Of a stretch of DNA of 33,235 nt, positions 1-8,300 are shown one piece after another. The notes beneath the pieces were generated by a model that ran no database searches, was not told the origin of the DNA, and saw nothing but the letters and a program-made list of their open reading frames with translations. This DNA comes from Chloroflexota bacterium (lineage in GTDB: Bacteria; Chloroflexota; Anaerolineae; Anaerolineales; UBA11858). Each line of letters begins with the position of its first letter. Position 1 is the first letter of the stretch. The translations under genes were made by a program, and so were the position numbers. The DNA is taken from the NCBI GenBank assembly GCA_030608465.1, contig JAUWEC010000006.1, positions 1-33,235 on the forward strand, written 5' to 3'.

Positions 1-489
1 ATCTTTCAGTTTGTTTACCATAATCAACCCAGAGGACACGGTTAATAAAAATAATGACATAAAAGGTATGTCTTTAGGATTAATAAAAGCGTGGCCAAAG
101 AGGAGGGGTTGAGTATTGAACAAGGCAGAAGTAACAAAGGCTAATTGCGGTGAAAGAAAATGTAAACAGATAGAGTAAAATGCGATTATTGCCAGGATAA
201 ATGAGAGGAAATGGATATGATGCCATGCCTGAATATTTGATAAATTGGGATTTATCAAACGTATTAAATCCCCTCCGAATTTTGCCAAAACAAAATAAAT
301 GGGGCCTTTATCTTCAATCCTTGGATTGGGTTCTAGGTTTGAATACCTAACAATTGATTCTAGGGCATATTCATATCTCACATTTTCGTCAGTAGAGTCT
401 CCGAAATCACCCCCGTAGAAAACCGCAAATAGCATGTTGAATGTAATTAATACTATGAAGAGAAAGTGTTTTGAAATAATATTCTTCAT
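1..489 (-). CDS. GT39/PMT-like integral membrane glycosyltransferase, N-terminal 163 residues (truncated by window edge)
   Basis: An open frame runs without a stop from an ATG at 489 to base 1, so the C-terminus lies outside the window. The N-terminus has a hydrophobic segment (about residues 5-24), then an extracytoplasmic-looking loop with an acidic GDFGDSTDE stretch, and further membrane segments after residue 88. The motif GHAFINPKDIPF near residues 137-148 resembles the loop of dolichyl-phosphate-mannose-type (GT39) transferases, where an Asp in the first loop is catalytic. Such enzymes move a sugar from a polyprenyl-phosphate carrier to an acceptor outside the membrane. AAGGA lies about 10 nt before the start and a TTGTAA-17-TATAAT promoter lies upstream. 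It is divergent from the GtrB-like gene that could make its donor. The GT39 assignment is from motif resemblance only; the acceptor is unknown. Confidence 0.8.
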   Translation of the reverse strand, partial: MKNIISKHFLFIVLITFNMLFAVFYGGDFGDSTDENVRYEYALESIVRYSNLEPNPRIEDKGPIYFVLAKFGGDLIRLINPNLSNIQAWHHIHFLSFILAIIAFYSICLHFLSPQLAFVTSALFNTQPLLFGHAFINPKDIPFMSLFLLTVSSGLIMVNKLKD

Positions 490-579
490 CACAGAATCGT
501 CCTTACTGAAAGAATCAATTACTGATGATTATTATCTTTTGTTATCAAAATTTCGATCATAGATGTGAGTAATAGACAA

Positions 580-608
580 ATTATATGATATCTCTTCACT
601 TGTTACAA
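580..608 (-). promoter_or_regulatory. Sigma-70-type promoter of the truncated GT39-like gene
   Basis: On the minus strand the -35 box is TTGTAA (608-603), followed by a 17-nt spacer and a perfect TATAAT -10 box (585-580). Initiation would fall near 573, giving a leader of about 84 nt before the ATG at 489. Confidence 0.6.
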
Positions 609-645
609 TTGGCTAGAGCAGGAACACTGTTGTGGAGGTTTTTCC

Positions 646-707
646 CAAGAGCACCTCTTGCCCCCGGTTGGGTTACTGCCATTATGATACTATTCTAGAA
701 TGGGCAG
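646..707. repeat. Two adjacent inverted repeats in the divergent intergenic region
   Basis: CAAGAG (646-651) and CTCTTG (655-660) form a perfect 6-bp stem with a CAC loop. CTGCCATT (676-683) pairs with AATGGGCAG (699-707) with one bulged G; its loop contains part of the 10-bp palindrome ATTCTAGAAT (692-701). CCCAA (644-648) and TTGGG (668-672) could give an alternative fold. Neither stem has a T-tract, so they are not ordinary terminators. Confidence 0.45.
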
Positions 708-972
708 CAAATCTGAACTCGTAATAATTATTGTTAGTAGTGGATAGTTTAGGATAAGGATACAAAGATCAATTTTAAGGATAATTATTGCGTAAACTGA
801 CTGAATAGTTTTCTATGCTATCAATCATTTTAGGAATGGCTTATAATTTATCTAGAATTGAAAAACCAATTTTATTTTGCGGCTATTGATTCAAATTTAT
901 AACTCTGAAAGAAAACAAAATCCAGGGTTGCGATTTTCTTAAGTTCGAGTTTTTTATCTCTTGGAGAAGTCG

Positions 973-1923
973 ATGAAGGTTTCAGTGATTATTCCTGTAT
1001 ACAATGAACGCGAGACATTATCAGAATTAGTTAAAACTCTGTTTAATACCCTGCGAGACCAACCGTATAGTTGGGAAATCCTTTTCATTGATGATGGGAG
1101 CAGCGATGGGAGTTTTCAGCAATTGAAATCTATTGCAGAAGAAAATCCTGAGCATATTATTGTGATTGCCTTGCGCAGGAACTTTGGCCAAACTGCAGCT
1201 ATCGCGGCTGGAATTGATTATGCTGCGGGTGATATTCTTGTCCTTATGGATGCAGATATGCAAAACGATCCCACCGACATTCCTCTTTTATTGAAGAAGA
1301 TTGATGAAGGGTACGATGTAGTTAGCGGTTGGAGAGTTAACCGGAAAGATAAAATATTCACCCGGATTATTCCATCAAAAATTGCTAATAAACTTATCTC
1401 ATGGGTGACGGGAGTACATTTACATGATTATGGCTGTTCCCTAAAGGCTTATCGAAAAGACATTCTGACTGGTTTTCGCTTGTATGGTGAAATGCATCGC
1501 TTTATTCCAGCTTATGCAGCTCATGTTGGAGCGAGGATAACAGAAGTTGAAGTAAAGCATCACCCACGAAGGTCTGGAAAAACCAAGTATGGTTTGGAAC
1601 GGACTTTAAAGGTTGTCTTGGATCTTTTCACTGTAAAGTTTTTGATCAGTTATTCTCAAAACCCCCTGTATCTATTTGGAGGACTTGGATTATTCTTGTT
1701 GCTGGGTGGTATGGGTATCTTGTTTTTCCTATTGATCCGCCGCGTAGGTTTAGGTATATCTCCCTTTTCGTCTCCCCTCTTCCCTGCCTCAATTATGATT
1801 GTATTGATGGGTTTTCAATCAATCTTAATGGGGCTTATTGCTGAGCTGCTGGTACGCACATATCATGAAGCTCAAGATAAACCTACCTATGCAATTCGTA
1901 AAATAATCAACGAGGATAATTGA
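973..1923 (+). CDS. GtrB/DPM1-type family 2 glycosyltransferase (polyprenyl-phosphate sugar synthase)
   Basis: 316 aa. The GT-A domain starts with VSVIIPVYNERETL, carries the nucleotide-binding acidic pair in FIDDGSSDG (residues ~40-48) and the metal-binding MDADMQNDP motif (~92-100), which is diagnostic of DPM1/GtrB enzymes. Two hydrophobic segments follow at about 228-252 and 268-292, as in GtrB, which loads UDP- or GDP-activated sugar onto undecaprenyl phosphate on the cytoplasmic face. I chose ATG 973 because GGAG at 963-966 sits 6 nt before it; the TTG at 961 in the same frame would start before that site. The stop overlaps the next start (ATGA), so translation is probably coupled to the GT4 gene. 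The sugar cannot be read from the sequence. Confidence 0.9.
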   Translation: MKVSVIIPVYNERETLSELVKTLFNTLRDQPYSWEILFIDDGSSDGSFQQLKSIAEENPEHIIVIALRRNFGQTAAIAAGIDYAAGDILVLMDADMQNDPTDIPLLLKKIDEGYDVVSGWRVNRKDKIFTRIIPSKIANKLISWVTGVHLHDYGCSLKAYRKDILTGFRLYGEMHRFIPAYAAHVGARITEVEVKHHPRRSGKTKYGLERTLKVVLDLFTVKFLISYSQNPLYLFGGLGLFLLLGGMGILFFLLIRRVGLGISPFSSPLFPASIMIVLMGFQSILMGLIAELLVRTYHEAQDKPTYAIRKIINEDN

Positions 1924-3071
1924 TGCGAATATTGGTTTTAACGCATGAATTTCCCCCGGTGGGAGGAGGAGGAGGTCATGTCGCGAAAGATCTTTGTCAA
2001 GGTCTATCGGAATTAGGTCATGAGATTAAGATTCTTTCTGCTGGTATCCTGGGTGGTATCCACGGGGAAACTGGAAGTTCTGAAAAAGAATATGAAATAA
2101 TTAGGGTGCCCACTCTGAGAAAGGACCCTTCCAGGGCAAGCATATTGGCCATGGTCTCTTACATTATCAATTCGGTTTTCAGGGGATTTTTTCTTTGTAA
2201 GCGTTGGAAACCTGAAGTGATCCATGTTCATTTTGCGGTTCCCGCTGGTCCGACAGCTTTGGTGCTGTCAAAATTGACTGGAATTCCTTATCTGTTAACC
2301 GTGCACTTAGGTGATATTCCTGGCGGAACACCGGATAAAACTGACCGGTGGTTTCGGTTTATTCAGCCATTTACCTTTCCCGTCTGGAAGCATGCTAAGC
2401 AGGTCATTGCTGTAAGTCAGTTTACTCGCAATTTAGCCCAAAACCACTATCAAGTTCCAATAAAAGTAATCCATAATGGAGTGGATATTCGGAAATTTAA
2501 ACCTGAAAAAATTGCTGCCCACAACCCTCCCAGGATTATTTTTGCGGGGCGTTTTGTACCCCAAAAAAATCCAATTTTAGTTATTCAAACTTTGGCTGAA
2601 CTAGGTGAATATGCGTGGGAGTTAGTCATGTTGGGAGATGGTCCGTTGTTTAAAGAGACGAAAGAGGAAGCCAAAAAACATGGATTAGAGGATCGAGTAA
2701 AATTTTCTGGTTGGGTACACCCTGATGATGTAAAGAAGGAATTTCAGCAAAGTGATATCTTATTTTTACCCTCAAAATCAGAGGGTTTACCTGTTGTAGG
2801 TGTCCAAGCTCTGGCATCTGGTTTGGCTTTAATAGTCAGTGATATTGGAGGTTTTATGGATATTGTTGAGCATGGGAAAAATGGGTACCTATGTGATACA
2901 GGTAGTTTGGAATCATATATCGCAAAGTTAAAGATGTTACTTTCAGATGAAATTCTACTGTCCAAATATCGTCAAGAATCACTCATTAAATCCAAGGAAT
3001 TTGATATTAATCGTATAGTTTCTTCTTATGAAACAGTCTTCATGGAAGTTGTCAAGAATGAAATTCTCTAA
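1923..3071 (+). CDS. Family 4 glycosyltransferase (GT-B fold)
   Basis: 382 aa, a full-length GT4 enzyme. The N-terminal Rossmann half has the acceptor-side start RILVLTHEFPPVGGGGGHVA and HVHFAVPAG. The C-terminal half has VIHNGVDIRKFKP (~185), FAGRFVPQKNP (~205), LGDGPL, and the E-x7-E-type nucleotide-sugar motif in PSKSEGLPVVGVQALASG (~280-297). It should transfer a sugar from a nucleotide donor to a membrane-linked acceptor with retention of configuration. The start is ATG 1923, overlapping the upstream TGA by one base; the in-frame TTG at 1920 is less likely. The downstream flippase-like gene begins inside its 3' end, pointing to one operon. Confidence 0.9.
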   Translation: MRILVLTHEFPPVGGGGGHVAKDLCQGLSELGHEIKILSAGILGGIHGETGSSEKEYEIIRVPTLRKDPSRASILAMVSYIINSVFRGFFLCKRWKPEVIHVHFAVPAGPTALVLSKLTGIPYLLTVHLGDIPGGTPDKTDRWFRFIQPFTFPVWKHAKQVIAVSQFTRNLAQNHYQVPIKVIHNGVDIRKFKPEKIAAHNPPRIIFAGRFVPQKNPILVIQTLAELGEYAWELVMLGDGPLFKETKEEAKKHGLEDRVKFSGWVHPDDVKKEFQQSDILFLPSKSEGLPVVGVQALASGLALIVSDIGGFMDIVEHGKNGYLCDTGSLESYIAKLKMLLSDEILLSKYRQESLIKSKEFDINRIVSSYETVFMEVVKNEIL

Positions 3072-4011
3072 ATATAGAAATCTAATAAAAATAATTGGAT
3101 CTCTGGTATCCCTGATCTTAATTGTGTCTCTGATGTTACAACAAGATTGGGATATCGCATTTTCTTTGCTGAATCAATTATCAATAATTAGTCTGTTAGC
3201 TGTATTTCTTCTCTATTTCGGAGGTACTCTATTAAATGGAATACGCTGGCTGATATTATTAAATATTGCAGAAATTGAAGTGCCCCTTATCGAGGTATTC
3301 AAAATTGCTTATGTGGGATCATTTGTGTCAAATTTTTTACCCTCAACAATAGGGGGAGATGGTGTTAGATTTGCTAGCTTACTAAGGTACGATACTAGGA
3401 AAAGAATATGCCTTGCTTCAATTATTATCGATAGGCTCCTGAATATTCTAGTTATGTTTCTTATCTTACCGTTTGCGTTTTTTACTTTTGTGCCTGAAAT
3501 TGTGCAATTATTTCAAAAACTATTCGATGATGAAAATGAATTTGGATCACGAATAATCCAATTCTCTCAAGTTAATATTCTGGGCGTATTCATTCCCAAG
3601 ATTAAAAATCAGATCCGAGAAACAATTTCGTTGATCGGAATTTATTGGAAAAATCCAAAATCCTTGTTCTTGGCTTTATTTGTTGCGGTTATTGCTTTAA
3701 TGTTTTCCTTTAGTGGAACATACCTAATGGCAGTGAGTTTAGGGATTAAGGTGAGCATATTTGAAGTTATTCAAATAGCATCAATAGTATATATCTTCGC
3801 CTTAATTCCCATTTCCTTTAATGGATTTGGGATTCGAGAACTTGTTATGACCACATTATATGTATCTCTGGGATCTACGATTATAGAGGCAACATTGTTA
3901 GCCTTAATTACAAGATTATTCATGGTAATAATATCTTCTGTTGGGGCTTTTTGGATGCCTCAGCTAATGTCAGATGTTGATCAAAAACAAATCCAAATTG
4001 CTGAACTTTAA
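3058..4011 (+). CDS. AglD2/LPG-synthase-TM (UPF0104) family integral membrane protein, flippase-like
   Basis: About 317 aa and highly hydrophobic, with around eight membrane segments. Family signs are FVSNFLPSTIGGDGVRFASL (~88-107) and the C-terminal PISFNGFGIRELVM loop (~246-259), both typical of the lysylphosphatidylglycerol-synthase TM/AglD2 superfamily. Members lie in glycosylation and glycolipid loci and are thought to flip or modify lipid-linked substrates. Two in-frame ATGs exist (3028 and 3058). I prefer 3058, since GGAAG lies about 9 nt before it and the protein then begins with a short basic stretch followed by the first helix. It overlaps the GT4 gene by 14 nt. It lacks the soluble aminoacyl-transferase domain of MprF, so lysyl-PG synthesis is unlikely. 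Its substrate is unknown. Confidence 0.82.
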   Translation: MKFSKYRNLIKIIGSLVSLILIVSLMLQQDWDIAFSLLNQLSIISLLAVFLLYFGGTLLNGIRWLILLNIAEIEVPLIEVFKIAYVGSFVSNFLPSTIGGDGVRFASLLRYDTRKRICLASIIIDRLLNILVMFLILPFAFFTFVPEIVQLFQKLFDDENEFGSRIIQFSQVNILGVFIPKIKNQIRETISLIGIYWKNPKSLFLALFVAVIALMFSFSGTYLMAVSLGIKVSIFEVIQIASIVYIFALIPISFNGFGIRELVMTTLYVSLGSTIIEATLLALITRLFMVIISSVGAFWMPQLMSDVDQKQIQIAEL

Positions 4012-4149
4012 GAGTTAGATATTTTGTATAGATTATATTTGGCGAAGGAATATTTATAGGTACTTTTCGGGGGTTTCTATTTATGAAATATATAATGCCA
4101 AGGGTAACTAAAGCAAATAGAGGGGATTTAGCAGGCCATTAAAGAAAAT

Positions 4150-4176
4150 ATGACATTGCTCGACAATATTTATAAT
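4150..4176 (+). promoter_or_regulatory. Possible promoter before the 636-aa membrane protein
   Basis: ATGACA (4150-4155) and a perfect TATAAT (4171-4176) are separated by 15 nt, which is short. Initiation near 4183 would leave a leader of about 11 nt. The 182-bp gap after the flippase-like gene also suggests separate transcription. Confidence 0.35.
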
Positions 4177-4193
4177 TCAGGGTTTGATTAAAT

Positions 4194-6104
4194 ATGATGC
4201 CTCTGTTCCAGCGGATAAAAAAATCCATCGTGATTGGGCTATTTGGTATATTGATTGTTGTCAACCTGATATATATTGTGCCCGATATGGGGTCCTTCGG
4301 CTTGGGAATACTCTCAAACCTAGACCGTACGGGAACCTGGCGTGGGGCTCGATTTGCCCGAAGTGAAAATTTTGCAGATTATATAATGTTTCTCCGGACA
4401 GAAATTCCTGATACCGGAATTGTAGTCATACCTCCCGCAGAAGTCAGCATGTGGACGCTTTCCAACACGCATGCCATGCAGTTTTTCCTTGATCCGAGAG
4501 AAATTAAAAATTGTACGACCATCGATTGTGGTGCTTATTATATAGGAGGAGAAAATACCTATATCCTGATCATGGGCTTAAGTCAATTTCCGGGCGAAAT
4601 TATTCAAAACCAGACGGTAAACATCCGGATGCACAATGATACCTGGGGTGTCTATGGTCCCGAAGATGGTCTCGGGAAAGGGTCACCACCTGTTGATCTC
4701 ACCAGGTTTGAAATCTTGGCAACGGATATATTCCTTCCATTATTCTCCTTCATCTTATTGATATTAATTGGTTATTATTCCGCTTCCATGATACTTCCCG
4801 GATTACCACCCTGGTCTAGATTGGGAATTGGTTTTGGAGTTTTAATGGGGGTGTTTTCAGTTTCCGGGTACATATTTCTTTACCTGGGTTGGATTGAAAA
4901 CTTAGCCCTTTGCTTTTCCTTGTTATTTGGTTTATCTGTGATAATCCTGGTTGCTGCTTTGTTAACAAAGAAAGTACACTTGGGCATTATTACTGATTTA
5001 TTTGTTTGGGGTTCAACGCTGGAAATTTGGACAATCTTAATTGTTGTTTTGGGAGGTTTATACATCTTTCTAGCTGTTGGTGCAGGATTTCATGCAACCG
5101 ATTCCTATGTATTATGGGGTGCAAAAGGTGCAGGGCTCGCTTCCGAGGGCTTAAGTGGAGTGATCACGCGAGGAACGAATACGACGGCATATCCTTTACA
5201 TATTCCTCTGCTGATTGGGATGTTAATGGATTCTTTTGGAGACACACTGCCAGCCTCAAAGTTAATCTTCCCTATTTACTACTTGAGCCTTTTGTTGGTA
5301 GTGTATGGATTTTTGAAAGAAAGATCAGATTCCTTGCTGGCTGGTCTTAGCACGCTTGTCTTGGCAACAATGCCCATCCTGGCTCGCCATGCCAGGGTAG
5401 GATATGCAAATCTGCCCCTTACTTTTTACCTGGTTGTTGGGGTGATTTTATTTGTCCGGGCGCTATCTGAATCACATTCAAATTCTCAGCGTGTGTTATG
5501 GGTGGTGTCGGGTGCATTCTTTGCGCTGGCGATTTGGACGCGCCCAGAAGGTTTGTGGTTAGTGATCGGGATAATGATTGCTGGTCTAACCTGGCTATTC
5601 TTGTCGGGAGAGTTTAAAAATGTCCACAAAGTTTGGTTGGTAGGTATAATTCCACTTCTATTATGGGTGGGGTGGAAAGTGACCAGCAGCAGGTTTTATG
5701 TTGGCATTGATCCAGTGGAAGGAAATATAGAAAAACTCGTCCATCAATTCTCATTAAGTAATTTTCACCAAGGGGAGTTTATCCTGATCCTGAGATATTT
5801 CTTGAGACTGCTATATGATTTTCAAACTTGGGGAGCGGTTGGCCTTGGCTCTCTTATTGCGATCACAGTATTTTTCTTGTCGGCTCATAAACCGGACAGT
5901 AAACTTTGGATTTTATGGATGACATCTGTCTCCAGCCTTGTGGTCATCATTGTTATTTATTATGTATTTGCATTTGATCAATTACATGATATGGATTGGT
6001 GGTTAGGTGGAGGATTCAGCCGAATGATCATGCCCGGGATGACTTTATTGTGGGTTGGTGTTGCCTGGTTGTTACTGCAATCTAAAATACCAACAGGAAA
6101 TTAA
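4194..6104 (+). CDS. Polytopic membrane protein, putative GT-C-type glycosyltransferase
   Basis: 636 aa. One N-terminal membrane segment (~11-30) leads into an extracytoplasmic domain to about residue 175, with three cysteines in NCTTIDCGAYY that could form a disulfide. About 11 further membrane segments follow. FHATDSYVLWGAKG (~299-312) has an Asp in an external loop just after a helix, as GT-C enzymes (GT39, ArnT, GT83) do; HARVGYANLPL and WTRPEGLW are loops often seen in such proteins. I infer a polyprenyl-phosphate-sugar-dependent transferase, fitting the GtrB-like gene upstream, but no family is certain. Two tandem ATGs (4194, 4197) have no clear ribosome-binding site, so the start is approximate. 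No downstream gene on this strand continues the locus. Confidence 0.75.
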   Translation: MMPLFQRIKKSIVIGLFGILIVVNLIYIVPDMGSFGLGILSNLDRTGTWRGARFARSENFADYIMFLRTEIPDTGIVVIPPAEVSMWTLSNTHAMQFFLDPREIKNCTTIDCGAYYIGGENTYILIMGLSQFPGEIIQNQTVNIRMHNDTWGVYGPEDGLGKGSPPVDLTRFEILATDIFLPLFSFILLILIGYYSASMILPGLPPWSRLGIGFGVLMGVFSVSGYIFLYLGWIENLALCFSLLFGLSVIILVAALLTKKVHLGIITDLFVWGSTLEIWTILIVVLGGLYIFLAVGAGFHATDSYVLWGAKGAGLASEGLSGVITRGTNTTAYPLHIPLLIGMLMDSFGDTLPASKLIFPIYYLSLLLVVYGFLKERSDSLLAGLSTLVLATMPILARHARVGYANLPLTFYLVVGVILFVRALSESHSNSQRVLWVVSGAFFALAIWTRPEGLWLVIGIMIAGLTWLFLSGEFKNVHKVWLVGIIPLLLWVGWKVTSSRFYVGIDPVEGNIEKLVHQFSLSNFHQGEFILILRYFLRLLYDFQTWGAVGLGSLIAITVFFLSAHKPDSKLWILWMTSVSSLVVIIVIYYVFAFDQLHDMDWWLGGGFSRMIMPGMTLLWVGVAWLLLQSKIPTGN

Positions 6105-6205
6105 CCCTTATCGAAAAGCAAATAATTCTGGATCAAGTTCCTGAGAGGATTATCGTAACTGGATGATGCAATAATGGGGGAATAACCAGTAAACTCCAAT
6201 TTTTT

Positions 6206-8068
6206 TCAGTATAACGGCCAGAGCAGGGGGAGCAGCAGAATTGTGATTAACATGGAGATCAAAATCAGTGGAATACCGACCCTTAAATAGTCTCTGAAGC
6301 AGTAATTGCCTGATCCCATCACCAGTGTGTTGACCGGGGATGCAACCGGCGAAGCATATGCCGTGGAGGCTGCAATGGCAACCAGCATCAGGAATGCCTG
6401 GGGCTGATATCCCAAGCGGAGAGCCAAAGAAAGCGCAATGGGGGCGATCAGAACAGTTGTGGCTGTGTTGGAAATCACCTGGGTAAATAGAGCAGTAATC
6501 AGGAACAAGGTTGCCAATGTTGGCAATTCCCCCAGTCCTCCCAGTGTGGATGCCATCCAATCTGAACCAACCTCTACTAGGCCAACTTTTTGTAAGGCGG
6601 TAGTCATCGGCAGCATGCCGGCGATCAGAATAATGCTTTTCCAATCCACACTATTATAGGCGTCCTTCATATCCAGACAGCCAGTGATGATCATTAAAAA
6701 TGCGGCGATTAACGTTGTGGTGGCAACCGGTAGCCAATTTGTAACCAGAAAAATTAACATTCCCGCCAAAATCAAGGATGATAGGATCATTTTTGAGCGG
6801 GGAGGGGTACCCTTCAACGCTTCCGGTTGACCCACAACCACAAAGTCACGGCGCTGATCAGTAAGCGCACGAATATTTTTCCAGGGTCCCTGAACAAACA
6901 AGGTATCGCCAAACTGAAGTTTTGTTTCTTTGAGAGATAAACTGCCCTCAGCCCCAGGGCGGTTGATTGCTAATACCGTTAATTGGTAGAGGCTGCCGAA
7001 TCGCGCTGATACGAGAGTTTTTCCTATCAACCGGGAGCGGGGAGGGAGTAGAATTTCAGCTACGCCTACTTCATTATTGACTAAAGATTTCTGGTCTTTT
7101 GCTTCTGCAGGCTGCACACCAAGCTGGAGGGTTGCAGCAGCGTGGGTGATGTCATTGATTTTTCCTTGACAGATCAAGATGTCATTTGGATAAACCACTG
7201 TATCGGGAGATAGTTTGACACTTACAGAGTCATTTTCCAGGAGGTTTAGACGATTATCTCCTACCCTTGATCCGGAACGCAGGATTTCCAGTACGGTCAC
7301 TTCAAAAGTGCTTCGCAGATCGCTTTGTAAAAGAGTTTTTCCCGCCAGGGGGGATTGGGTTCGTACGCGCAGACGATAAAGATCTTCTGGAAGTTTATAG
7401 ACTCGGACCAATTCTTCGGGGGAATCCACTCGCTGCAGTTTCGTCCTTGGTTTATGGTCTGGAAGAAGCCAGCGGCTGGTGAGAGCCAGGAAAAGGATCC
7501 CGGAAATAAGCAGCGTCAATCCAATAGGTGTGAAATCGAAAAATTGAAAAGGAGTGTAGCCATTTTCCAGCAGGAAATCGCTGACGATGATATTGGGAGG
7601 TGTTCCGATTAACGTCATTGCACCGCCAAGCAGCGATCCAAAGGAGAGCGGGATTAATAATTTTGAAGGATTTATGCCTTTTTTTCGGCTGATACTGATG
7701 ACTGCCGGCGCCATTACTGCTACTGTCCCGGTATCGCTGATAAAACCGGAGAGTAAAGCAACAGTCCCCATGATCAAAACCAGCAGCCGGAATTTGCTCT
7801 CTCCCGCAAAATGAACGATCTTTTGACTGATGGTATCCGCCAGGCCGGTTTCCATCACGGCGCCTCCGACGACAAAGAGGGCGGCTACCGTGATCACGAT
7901 CGGGCTGGAAAAACCTGTCAGGGCCTCATCAGGGGTGAGGATTCCGCTCACCATTAAACCGATCACCACTCCCAGGGCAACCAGATCCACCTGCAGCCAT
8001 TCGGTGATGAACAGCAGTATCGCTCCAGCTAATAAACCAATGGTGATCCACATCTCAAGAGTCATCAT
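6206..8068 (-). CDS. SLC13/DASS-family permease with two TrkA-C (RCK-C) domains
   Basis: 620 aa. The first membrane half (1-~205) has a re-entrant hairpin with SGFISDTGTVAVMAP and the substrate loop GTPPNIIVSDFL. Two cytoplasmic RCK-C-like domains follow at about 222-300 and 325-405 (for example SPLAGKTLLQSDL and SRLIGKTLVSARFG, each ending in a LFVQG/LICQG-like strand). The second membrane half (~430-620) has VISNTATTVLIAP and SPVASPVNTLVMGSG. Members carry out ion-coupled uptake of sulfate, dicarboxylates or related anions; the substrate here cannot be told. The SNT motif is intact in the second hairpin but reads SDT in the first. The start has tandem ATGs (8068, 8065) and only a weak GAGA upstream. 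It stands alone, with a terminator hairpin between it and the lipoprotein gene. Confidence 0.88.
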   Translation of the reverse strand: MMTLEMWITIGLLAGAILLFITEWLQVDLVALGVVIGLMVSGILTPDEALTGFSSPIVITVAALFVVGGAVMETGLADTISQKIVHFAGESKFRLLVLIMGTVALLSGFISDTGTVAVMAPAVISISRKKGINPSKLLIPLSFGSLLGGAMTLIGTPPNIIVSDFLLENGYTPFQFFDFTPIGLTLLISGILFLALTSRWLLPDHKPRTKLQRVDSPEELVRVYKLPEDLYRLRVRTQSPLAGKTLLQSDLRSTFEVTVLEILRSGSRVGDNRLNLLENDSVSVKLSPDTVVYPNDILICQGKINDITHAAATLQLGVQPAEAKDQKSLVNNEVGVAEILLPPRSRLIGKTLVSARFGSLYQLTVLAINRPGAEGSLSLKETKLQFGDTLFVQGPWKNIRALTDQRRDFVVVGQPEALKGTPPRSKMILSSLILAGMLIFLVTNWLPVATTTLIAAFLMIITGCLDMKDAYNSVDWKSIILIAGMLPMTTALQKVGLVEVGSDWMASTLGGLGELPTLATLFLITALFTQVISNTATTVLIAPIALSLALRLGYQPQAFLMLVAIAASTAYASPVASPVNTLVMGSGNYCFRDYLRVGIPLILISMLITILLLPLLWPLY

Positions 8069-8181
8069 AATCTCGCGTTGAGGAGAATCCAGATCCTAAC
8101 TCGTTTTAGTGTACCAAATCTTTTCCCGGAAAGAAAGAATGGCCAGACAACCAGGAAAGGGAGAACTTTCGTGCCCTCAGT

Positions 8182-8187
8182 ATTATA
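8182..8187 (-). promoter_or_regulatory. Candidate -10 box for the SLC13 permease gene
   Basis: A perfect TATAAT on the minus strand, about 110 nt before the ATG at 8068. The hexamer 17 nt upstream (TTAGAA) is a poor -35 match, so this rests on the -10 box alone. Confidence 0.35.
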
Positions 8188-8230
8188 GCCTGCCTGGCTC
8201 ATAATTCTAATCAAGTGTTTTCAAACAACG

Positions 8231-8261
8231 AGCCTCCTTTTGAACCCATCAAAAGGAGGCT
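8231..8261 (-). terminator. Intrinsic terminator hairpin after the beta-helix lipoprotein gene
   Basis: AGCCTCCTTTTGA (8231-8243) and TCAAAAGGAGGCT (8249-8261) form a perfect 13-bp stem with a 5-nt loop. The T-tract on the minus strand is interrupted (CGTTGTTT), so termination may be partial. It lies about 40 nt past the stop codon at 8301. Confidence 0.65.
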
Positions 8262-8300
8262 GCTCTTTGTGCTTTACCGTTACAAGCATCTTGTTGAATA

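Larger units (their letters stand above)
490..972. other. Divergent intergenic region (483 bp), no gene seen
   Basis: This AT-rich gap separates the minus-strand GT39-like gene from the plus-strand GT2 gene. It holds the minus promoter at 580-608 and a GC-richer patch at about 600-720 with two hairpins (646-660 and 676-707). A TATAAT at 842-847 may serve the plus strand, but no good -35 precedes it. No reading frame with a ribosome-binding site was found. Confidence 0.6.

Noticed and set aside
6150-6644. 164-aa minus-strand frame overlapping the permease gene
   Set aside because: It is an out-of-frame shadow of the SLC13 coding sequence with scattered His, Cys and Arg and no motif.
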